Source: Bacillota bacterium (lineage in GTDB: Bacteria; Bacillota; Desulfotomaculia; Desulfotomaculales; Ammonificaceae). From it: a stretch of 64,000 bases of DNA. Location: positions 62,001-126,000 of the forward strand of contig JBFMBK010000005.1 in assembly GCA_040755295.1 (NCBI GenBank), in the 5' to 3' direction. The notes under the pieces are model-generated. The model saw only the letters and a list, made by a program, of their open reading frames with translations, made no database searches and had not been told where the DNA came from. The position numbers and the translations under genes are program-made. The number at the start of each line of letters is the position of its first letter. The first letter of the stretch is position 1. Of the stretch, positions 27,147 through 33,832 are shown piece after piece.

Positions 27147-27312
27147 GAAGGCCGGACATGGTTTTGTAAGCGGCTTCTTGGAATGATGGGTAATATAGGA
27201 GTCCACCACGCAATCGGTGGCGGCTCACAAACACGGCGCCCATTCCGCCGTGCCAGAAATCACGAAGCATGGAAATTTAGATCCATACACTTGGAATTTC
27301 AAAGCGGTGTTT

Positions 27313-27545
27313 CAGCATACGCAGAATGCGGCGAAAGTGATGCAGTGAAAGGAAGACCGGTTGAGACGAACCGGAGCAGTTGGGAAGTGAGACGTGGGAA
27401 GCTGGAAGTGGGATTATCGAAGGAATTCGCTACGCGAATTTCAACAAGCATCTCACATCTAACCTCTCACCTCCTACCTCGTAGTTGGCGGCAATGCGTT
27501 ACTTATCGTCGCGGCCAACGGAGGAAGCGCTATTTTCCGAGGGAG
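27313..27545 (+). repeat. R1 structured repeat, copy c (leader of pstB)
   Basis: Left arm GAATGCGGCGAAAGTGATGC (27325-27344) faces GCAATGCGTTACTTATCGTC (27491-27510). P2 half-site GACGAACCGGAGC is followed by a heptad-type hairpin with a central GAATTCGC...GCGAATT palindrome. The tail is diverged (GGAGGAAGCGCTATTTTCCG) and ends in AGGGAG before pstB. Confidence 0.75.
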
Positions 27546-27555
27546 TGGACCACTA

Positions 27556-28311
27556 ATGAATACGCGTATCAAGGTCGAAAACCTGAACCTTTACTATCGC
27601 GAAGAGCAGGCTCTTAAGGACGTAAGCATCGAGATTAAGACCAACGAAATCACGGCCTTGATCGGACCTTCAGGCTGCGGGAAGACAACTTTCTTAAGGG
27701 TGCTCAACCGGATGAACGACCTGATCGAGGGGGTTCGTGTTGAGGGTACGGTTCTCCTCGACGGTGAGGACATATACAAGCCCCAGGTTGATATCGTAAA
27801 GTTGAGGAAGCGTGTGGGGATGGTCTTTCAGCGCCCGAATCCTTTCCCGATGTCCATATACGATAACATCGCTTTCGGACCGCGGATCCACGGCGTCAAA
27901 GATAAACGCCGCCTGGACGAGCTTGTGGAGTCAAGTTTGCGGGGGGCGGCGCTGTGGGAGGAGGTGCGCGACCGGCTTTTCCGTTCGGCGCTCGGCCTGT
28001 CCGGAGGCCAGCAGCAGCGGGTTTGCATCGCCCGTCTTCTGGCTGTGGAACCGGAGGTGCTTCTGATGGACGAACCAACTTCGGCGTTGGATCCTGTCTC
28101 TACCACAAAAATCGAAGAGCTCCTCCGCGAATTAAGAGAGCGCTACACAATCGTAATCGTTACCCACAACATGCAGCAGGCTGCGCGGGTTTCGGACACC
28201 ACGGCCTTTTTCCTGACCGGCGAGCTTATTGAATACGGCGAGACCGGGGCAATTTTTACCCGTCCCAAGGTAAAAAAGACGGAGGACTACATAACGGGGC
28301 GGTTCGGTTAA
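27556..28311 (+). CDS. pstB: phosphate ABC transporter ATP-binding protein PstB
   Basis: The 251-residue ATPase has Walker [13 protein letters not shown]-loop region [19 protein letters not shown] (PstB hallmark), signature [16 protein letters not shown], Walker [13 protein letters not shown] and the switch histidine in VTHNMQQA. It energises phosphate import through PstC/PstA. It is separated from pstCA by 8 kb, with phoU directly downstream. Confidence 0.96.
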   Translation: MNTRIKVENLNLYYREEQALKDVSIEIKTNEITALIGPSGCGKTTFLRVLNRMNDLIEGVRVEGTVLLDGEDIYKPQVDIVKLRKRVGMVFQRPNPFPMSIYDNIAFGPRIHGVKDKRRLDELVESSLRGAALWEEVRDRLFRSALGLSGGQQQRVCIARLLAVEPEVLLMDEPTSALDPVSTTKIEELLRELRERYTIVIVTHNMQQAARVSDTTAFFLTGELIEYGETGAIFTRPKVKKTEDYITGRFG

Positions 28312-28401
28312 GGTAACACCATTGCTTTGTTCCCTCTTTTCTGGTAAACTTCAATAAATCTTCTGCAAACATTACTCATCTTTCGGGGAGTGGTAAATAG
28401 C

Positions 28402-29073
28402 GTGACTAGCCAGCGCGCGACGTTTGAAAGGGAACTGGCCGAGTTGCAGCGTGATATCCTGCGGATGGGAAGCATGGTCGAGATAGCGGTTTTCAATGCG
28501 GTGCAGGCCATGGTAACGCAGGATGAGGTACTCGCGAAACAGGTCATTATGAACGACGACCAGATCGACGCCTTGTGCGAAGACATTGAAAACAGGTGCG
28601 TGCGGCTTATTGCCACCCAGCAGCCGATCGCGCGCGACCTCCGGATAATAACGACCGGGATAAAGATTATCATCAACCTGGAGCGCATGGCCGACCACGC
28701 GGTGGACATAGCGCGTTCCGCCCTCAACCTGATTATCTGCTACAGCGCTACCGTTGCCGGAGTGGCGCTCGAAGGGATTTCACAGATCGGCAGGCTGGTG
28801 CAGCAGATGGTCAAAGAGGGATTGGACGCCTACGTGGACAACGACGTGGCCAAGGCGCGGTCGATGTGCACCACCGACGACCAGGTCGATCACCTTTACA
28901 ATAAAACGTTCAAGGCGATCCTGGGATTAATGGAAAAAGAACCGGAGAACATCCGGTGTTATGTTTACTTGCTCCTCGCGTCCTTAAGGTTGGAACGTGT
29001 GGCCGACAGGGCCACCAACATCGGGGAGGACGTCGTATATCTGGTTACCGGCGAATGGGAAGAACTCAATTAG
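28402..29073 (+). CDS. phoU: phosphate signalling protein PhoU
   Basis: The 223-residue protein is the helical PhoU repeat pair: LERMADHAVDIARSA in the first half and LERVADRATNIGEDVVYLVTGE at the end, the metal-binding E(D)xxxD motifs. It links PstB and PhoR to shut the Pho response off when phosphate is plentiful. GTG 28402 is preferred over GTG 28390 because GGGGAG (28385-28390) is then 11 bases upstream. Confidence 0.93.
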   Translation: MTSQRATFERELAELQRDILRMGSMVEIAVFNAVQAMVTQDEVLAKQVIMNDDQIDALCEDIENRCVRLIATQQPIARDLRIITTGIKIIINLERMADHAVDIARSALNLIICYSATVAGVALEGISQIGRLVQQMVKEGLDAYVDNDVAKARSMCTTDDQVDHLYNKTFKAILGLMEKEPENIRCYVYLLLASLRLERVADRATNIGEDVVYLVTGEWEELN

Positions 29074-29220
29074 GCGGGGACGGACATTACTCCGATCGGT
29101 CGCGCCGGGGGCTGGTCCTGAACGCTTTCAGGACTGTCGCCCGGCACGTAGCATACTCCTGTGGGATAATTTTTGTTTGTTTGCAGGAAATACCACACTT
29201 TCCGGCGAATTACTCCTGAA

Positions 29221-29931
29221 ATGAACCGGTTTATGGCAGACAACCTTGAGCGGGTAAAGGTTCAAATAGCTCAAGCCGCAAGACATGCCGGGAGGGATCC
29301 CGGTTCCGTACGGCTTGTGGCGGTCTCCAAGGGGATTCCGGTGCACGTAATGCGGGCAGCGCAGGTTGCGGGGATCACCACCTTCGGTGAAAACAGGGTC
29401 CAGGAATTCATCCGAAAGTACCGCGAGTTCGGACCTGAGGTTGAATGGCACTTTATCGGGTATCTTCAGCGGAATAAGGTACGGAACCTTGTTAACAAGG
29501 TGAAGCTTATTCACAGTCTCGACCGGTGGAACCTGGCGACCGAATTAAACCGTCAGGCGACGCAGGAAGGCGTATGTTTTGATGCGCTGGTGCAGATTAA
29601 CGTTGCGCGGGAACGATCGAAACACGGTCTCTATGAGGAAGAACTGAGGGACTTCCTGACAGCGTCGACACAGCTTCCCGGCGTTCGGATCAGGGGACTG
29701 ATGACCATGGCTCCTTTCGTACATGACCCGGAGGAGGTGCGGCCGGTTTTCAGGAGGTTGCGGGAACTGGCTGAAGACAACCGTAATACTCCGGGTTTGG
29801 CAATGGATTTTCTCTCCATGGGAATGACGCAGGATTATATGGTTGCTGTAGAAGAAGGGGCGAATATAGTGCGGGTAGGCACGGCGATTTTTAACCCGCT
29901 ACAGGAGGGAAAGGGAAAAGGTCATGGCTAA
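29221..29931 (+). CDS. yggS: YggS-family PLP homeostasis protein
   Basis: The 236-residue protein shows VRLVAVSKGIPVHVMRAA with the PLP-binding lysine, FGENRVQEF, WHFIGYLQRNK and the C-terminal LSMGMTQDYMVAVEEGANIVRVGTAIF. The family binds pyridoxal phosphate and keeps its balance. In Firmicutes it precedes sepF (ylmE-ylmF), with which it overlaps by 8 bp here. No strong ribosome site is seen at ATG 29221; ATG 29233 is also possible. Confidence 0.92.
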   Translation: MNRFMADNLERVKVQIAQAARHAGRDPGSVRLVAVSKGIPVHVMRAAQVAGITTFGENRVQEFIRKYREFGPEVEWHFIGYLQRNKVRNLVNKVKLIHSLDRWNLATELNRQATQEGVCFDALVQINVARERSKHGLYEEELRDFLTASTQLPGVRIRGLMTMAPFVHDPEEVRPVFRRLRELAEDNRNTPGLAMDFLSMGMTQDYMVAVEEGANIVRVGTAIFNPLQEGKGKGHG

Positions 29932-30343
29932 GAAATTGGTGGACAAGGTTCTGGGATTCATCGGTTTTGAAGACGAGCAGGAAGAAGAACAGACAGCGGT
30001 TGATTCGCAGGAAAACTTGTTCCGGGCCAAAAAAGGCTCTGTGGTTAGTTTGCACTCCCAGCGACAACTCCGGGTGGTGGTCTGTGAGCCGCGCTCTTTC
30101 GATGATGCGCAGGAGATTGCCGATCACCTGAAAAACCGCCGTCCTGTCGTGGTGAACCTGGAACGGGTAGAGACCGACCTGGCGCGGCGGGTGGTGGATT
30201 TCATCAGCGGCGCGGTTTATGCCCTCGGGGGAAACGTTCAGAAGGTCGGTAACGGAATCTTTCTGTTCGCGCCGAACAACGTGGATATCGCCGCCGAGGC
30301 GAAAGAAACCGAAAAGAGCCTTTTCCCCTGGATGCGCGGATAG
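29924..30343 (+). CDS. sepF: cell division protein SepF
   Basis: The 139-residue protein has an N-terminal amphipathic membrane helix (VDKVLGFIGF), an acidic linker, and the SepF core (VCEPRSFDDAQEIADHLKNR, then VVDFISGAVYALGG and IFLFAPNNVDI). It anchors and bundles FtsZ filaments at the septum. AGGGAAAAGG precedes the ATG. It is coupled to yggS by overlap. Confidence 0.95.
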   Translation: MAKKLVDKVLGFIGFEDEQEEEQTAVDSQENLFRAKKGSVVSLHSQRQLRVVVCEPRSFDDAQEIADHLKNRRPVVVNLERVETDLARRVVDFISGAVYALGGNVQKVGNGIFLFAPNNVDIAAEAKETEKSLFPWMRG

Positions 30344-30374
30344 CATTCATCATTTCCCAAGAGTCCCAAGGCCC

Positions 30375-30761
30375 AACACTCAGAAGACATCTGATAGTGA
30401 TAGTACGGCATTGTGGCTTTGGAGTCGTCGGTGTCATCTGAAAATACTTGGAGATGTTGGACTAAGTGCCGGGCACCATAAAATCTGAAAATACAGACCA
30501 GTAAGCCGGTTACTTAGATGCAGAAGAGTAACATATGCGGAACGCGGCGAGAAGTGATGCAGTGCAAGGAAGACCGGTGGAGACGAACCGGCAATTGGGA
30601 AGTGAGACGTGGGAAATTGGAAGTGTGATTCTAGAAGGAATTCGCTCATCAGCGAATTCGAACAAGCATCTCACTTCTAACCTCTTACCTCCCACCTCGC
30701 AGTTGGCAGCAATGCGTTGCTTATCGCGGCGCCCTACGAAAGAAGTACTATTATAAGGGGG
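30375..30761 (+). repeat. R1 structured repeat, copy d (leader of proC)
   Basis: Full-length copy. The outer hairpin is closed by CCC..CACT (30373-30381) and AGTG..GGG. Then comes ACAGACCAGTAAGCCGGTTAC. Left arm GCGGCGAGAAGTGATGCAGT (30544-30563) faces GCAATGCGTTGCTTATCGCG (30709-30728). P2 half-site ACGAACCGG is followed by a heptad-type hairpin with the perfect palindrome GAATTCGCT..AGCGAATTC. The tail TACGAAAGAAGTACTATTAT ends in AAGGGGG. Confidence 0.82.
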
Positions 30762-30770
30762 CTTGCTTAG

Positions 30771-31589
30771 GTGCCGCTAACCGGACTCAAGGTAGGGATT
30801 ATCGGCGGCGGAGCCATGGGAGGGGCGCTGACGACAGGCCTGGTTAATAGCGGGCGGGTTGCCCCAAACGCGGTTCTGGTCGGCGATGTCAACGCCCGGT
30901 GCCTTCGAAGGCTCGAAGAAGGACTTGGTGTCCGGACGACCCAGGACAACAAGAACCTGGTCGGTGAAACGGATATAATTGTTCTCGCCGTAAAGCCTGA
31001 TCTGGTGGTTCCGGTGCTGGGGGAGGCCGGACCGTTCCTGCGTCCGGAACAGACGCTGATTTCCATCGCTGCCGGGGTTCCCATAAATGTGATTGAAAAA
31101 AACCTCACGCGTTCGGTGCCAGTGGTTCGCGTCATGCCGAACACCCCGTGTCTTGTAGGCGAGGGTGCGAGCGTCTATGCCCTGGGAACCGGTGCCGCGC
31201 CGCGGGATGCAGCGCGCGCTGAAGCCATATTTTCCGCGGTGGGCCGGGTAGTTGCGGGCAAAGAGGCGCTTCTCGACGCCGTTACGGGGTTGAGCGGCAG
31301 CGGGCCGGCCTATGTTTATACGGTTATTGAAGCACTGGCCGACGGCGGGGTGAGGATGGGACTGCCCCGGGATACAGCGCTTGTCCTAGCCGCCCAGACG
31401 GTGCTCGGCGCGGCAAAAATGGTCCTCGAATCGGGAGAACACCCGGCCGCGCTGCGTGATAGGGTTACAACCCCCGGCGGCACAACGGCTGCCGGACTTT
31501 TTGAGCTTGAAGACCGCGGACTGAGAGCGATACTCATCCGGGCTGTGGGAGCCGCTGCCGCGCGTTCGCGGGAACTAAGTTCCGGGTAG
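30771..31589 (+). CDS. proC: pyrroline-5-carboxylate reductase
   Basis: The 272-residue enzyme makes proline from pyrroline-5-carboxylate with NAD(P)H. The dinucleotide loop GIIGGGAMGGALTTGL lies at residues 8-23, VRVMPNTPCLVGEG near 120, and the family signature VTTPGGTTAAGLFELEDRGL near 230. The start is GTG 30771, with the R1-derived AAGGGGG about 10 bases upstream. Confidence 0.96.
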   Translation: MPLTGLKVGIIGGGAMGGALTTGLVNSGRVAPNAVLVGDVNARCLRRLEEGLGVRTTQDNKNLVGETDIIVLAVKPDLVVPVLGEAGPFLRPEQTLISIAAGVPINVIEKNLTRSVPVVRVMPNTPCLVGEGASVYALGTGAAPRDAARAEAIFSAVGRVVAGKEALLDAVTGLSGSGPAYVYTVIEALADGGVRMGLPRDTALVLAAQTVLGAAKMVLESGEHPAALRDRVTTPGGTTAAGLFELEDRGLRAILIRAVGAAAARSRELSSG

Positions 31590-31599
31590 CTATTCAGCT

Positions 31600-31740
31600 T
31601 ATATAACACTGACGAAACGCGGTAAGAGGCAAGCAGAGCAATTGAGAAGTGAGCAGCGTGAAGTTGGGAAGTGGAATTTAACAAGGCTTTCACTTCTAAT
31701 CTCTCACATCGCACCTCTCAAATCGTCGCGCCCAACAAGG
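31600..31740 (+). repeat. R1 structured repeat, degenerate copy e (upstream of yggT)
   Basis: TATAACACTGACGAAACGCG and AGGCAAGCAGAGCAATT match the left half of R1. A heptad-type hairpin fills the centre (31646-31717), and only TCGTCGCGCCCAAC of the right part is left. The tail and ribosome site are missing, and yggT starts 97 bp downstream. Confidence 0.6.
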
Positions 31741-31836
31741 TGCCTGAATATTTACGGTTCCGGAAGTGTGATATAATATTTAGGATAGGGTGTTTCCCCG
31801 AAAGTCCCGGAGCGTTATACAGAAAGGTCTTGGAAC

Positions 31837-32118
31837 ATGGCGTTGAAACTGACGATTTTCCGGATTGTTGACATAGCATTTCAGCTTTACATCTGGCTTA
31901 TAATTATCCGTGTGGTTCTTTCCTGGATAAAGCACAACCCGTACCAGCCGATTATCAGGTTCATTTACGAGGTTACGGAACCTTACCTGCGCCTTTTCCG
32001 GGGGATCATTCCACCGATCGGGATGATAGACATCTCACCGTTGATCGCCTTCCTTGTATTAAATATAGCGCAAAGGTTTGTACTATGGATATTAGGCACC
32101 TTATTTTCTTTCTTTTAG
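31837..32118 (+). CDS. yggT: YggT family membrane protein
   Basis: The 93-residue protein has two hydrophobic segments separated by the family motif VLSWIKHNPYQPIIRFIYEVTEPYLRLFRGIIP. Homologues (YlmG) take part in membrane or division organisation and in envelope homeostasis. AAAGGT lies upstream of the ATG. TATAAT at 31772-31777 could be a -10 for its own promoter. divIVA follows directly. Confidence 0.93.
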   Translation: MALKLTIFRIVDIAFQLYIWLIIIRVVLSWIKHNPYQPIIRFIYEVTEPYLRLFRGIIPPIGMIDISPLIAFLVLNIAQRFVLWILGTLFSFF

Positions 32119-32127
32119 GTGATTGGA

Positions 32128-32670
32128 ATGCTCACTCCGCTTGACGTTCACCGGAAAGAGTTCCAGCGCGTCTTCCGCGGTTACAGTGAGCAGGAGGTCG
32201 ACGACTTCCTGACCAGGGTTGCGGAAGTCATGGAACGCCTTTACCGGGAGAATGAACAGTTGCGGGCATCAAGCCGGGCGGCGGAGAAAGCGGCGGGCGT
32301 CCGGGAGTTGCCGTCTGAGGGTTTGCCCCCGCCTGCAGGATACCAGTCCGGTCCGGAGCGGGTGGATACACAGGTTCCCGAGCTTTTAAAGGAAATGGAA
32401 AACATAGCCGGAGCCGCTCTCGCCGAGACCGCCAGACAGGCGGAGGAAACGGTTCTACATACCGAACAACGCATGGCCGACCTGGTTGTCCAGGTAGAGA
32501 ACAAAACCAGGTATATACTCGACGAAGCGGAAAAGCGTTTAGAGGCGCTCCTTTCCGGTGCGGCGGAACGGTTCCGCGTTCTCCTCAGCGAAAAGGCAGG
32601 TAATGAGAAAGGCGGTACCACGGGCGGGATTTTAAGTCCCGTGAAGAAGACCCGGAAAAAGAGGGCATGA
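32128..32670 (+). CDS. divIVA: DivIVA-family cell division protein
   Basis: The 180-residue protein begins MLTPLDVHRKEFQRVFRGYS followed by EQEVDDFLTRVAEVMERLY, the membrane-binding N-domain of DivIVA. A predicted coiled coil spans about residues 85-160. It recognises curved membrane at septa and poles. ATG 32128 is chosen because AGGTGA lies 5 bases upstream; GTG 32119 is the alternative. It overlaps yggU by 4 bp. Confidence 0.92.
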   Translation: MLTPLDVHRKEFQRVFRGYSEQEVDDFLTRVAEVMERLYRENEQLRASSRAAEKAAGVRELPSEGLPPPAGYQSGPERVDTQVPELLKEMENIAGAALAETARQAEETVLHTEQRMADLVVQVENKTRYILDEAEKRLEALLSGAAERFRVLLSEKAGNEKGGTTGGILSPVKKTRKKRA

Positions 32671-33014
32671 GCCCGGACGGGAAGGCAGAAAACCTGCAGT
32701 CCTTGTTCCGCGGGGAAAAAGGCGGGGTGGTGTTTCGGGTTCGTCTGACCCCGCGGGCGTCTAAGAATGAAATAGTCGGTTTGGCCGACAACCACCTGCG
32801 GGTGAGGGTTAACGCCCCGCCGGTTGAAGGCAAGGCGAACCAGGCGCTTTTAAAGATACTGAGCAAGGTTTTCGACACCCCGGCCAGCCGTTTTTGCATA
32901 GTGCACGGTGAATCATCCCGGGAGAAGACCATCCGTATTGAAGGGGGTACGGTGGAAGCGGCGGTCGAGTGCGCCATGCGGGTATTGAAGAAGGACAGGT
33001 CTATGCCGCGCTGA
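32667..33014 (+). CDS. yggU: DUF167 / YggU family protein
   Basis: The 115-residue protein has the DUF167 core VRLTPRASKNEIVGL, LRVRVNAPPVEGKANQALLKIL and IVHGESSREKTIRI. Function is unknown; the gene is regularly last before ileS in this cluster. ATG overlaps the divIVA stop (ATGA). Confidence 0.92.
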   Translation: MSPDGKAENLQSLFRGEKGGVVFRVRLTPRASKNEIVGLADNHLRVRVNAPPVEGKANQALLKILSKVFDTPASRFCIVHGESSREKTIRIEGGTVEAAVECAMRVLKKDRSMPR

Positions 33015-33044
33015 CGGGGCGGCTGAACTGCAAATAATAAATAA

Positions 33045-33418
33045 GTCGATGAACGGAAGAGTAAGCGGTTGTCGGAGTCTCAAGCGAGCCCGGGGAGGTG
33101 GAAGCCGGGTGACCGGAACCGCCGAAAATCACCCGGGAGATTCCGGGCTGAACGGACATCAGGGGTACGGCGGTCTGTTATCCTCGACCGTCGACCGCCG
33201 GGGTTCAAATAGGTCCGGACGGTTTGCCGCCGTTACCGGCAGTAAGAGCATCCGGCACTTGAGCGGGTATTGGAAGAATATATGAGCCGATGGATAAGGT
33301 TTCCAAGGCGATAGAACTTTATCTTGAGCGCGTGCAAGTACCTGGTTGGGTGTCGGATAATTAGGGTGGTACCACGGGAGAACCTCTCGTCCCTTACGGC
33401 GGGGGGTTTTATTTGTTA
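33045..33418 (+). promoter_or_regulatory. T-box leader of ileS
   Basis: The canonical T-box AGGGTGGTACCACGG is at 33363-33377. It is followed by a terminator in which AACCTCTCG (33381-33389) pairs with GGCGGGGGGTT, then TTATTT. Upstream lie a stem I-like region with GAAGAGTAAG, and GAACGGACATCAGG near 33150, whose ATC could be the isoleucine specifier codon. Uncharged tRNA-Ile would prevent termination. The exact stem I fold was not computed. Confidence 0.85.
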
Positions 33419-33826
33419 AGGTTACTTATCGCCGTGCCTTACGAAAGAACACTTATTTTCGAAGGAGTTCCATATGATGCCTTAGTCGGCACCACGTCGA
33501 ATGAAAATAGGACCCTTAAGCTGGCCTGTAATGTAACAAAGGCGGAGCTCATCGTCGCGCCCATCGAAAGAAGCACTATTCTTAAGGAAGTCGCCCATGC
33601 CGCGTTGCGACACAGCGATTGAGGAAAATATAGACCCGTAAGCGTGTTGCTTAGCTGCAGTGGTATAACATAAACGAAACGCCGTGAGAAGCGAGCAGAG
33701 CAAGGAAGATTGGCAAGGGCGGGCCGGAGCGTATATGGAAATACGTGAGGGCCCGGCCTTGCCAAGCTGACGCAGCTACGTGAAGCTTATCGCGGCGCTC
33801 GGCGAAAGAAGCACTATTTCAAGGAG
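33415..33826 (+). repeat. three tandem R1 copies (one tail, one truncated, one full) between T-box and ileS
   Basis: Tails occur at about 33421-33467, 33546-33590 and 33781-33827, each with CGAAAGAA and a purine-rich ribosome site. The third is a full core: arm ACGCCGTGAGAAGC, P2 hairpin GGGC-CCGGA-GCGTAT with ATACGT-GAGGG-CCC extended by a 9-bp TTGGCAAGG stem, arm GAAGCTTATCGCGGCG. The first two tails are followed by tiny ORFs (MMP and a 14-codon frame starting at 33597). Confidence 0.8.
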
Positions 33827-33832
33827 GAAGAG

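Noticed and set aside
33045-33418. Protein-coding frame in the ileS leader (78 codons at 33049)
   Set aside because: It coincides with the T-box structure and has no ribosome site.
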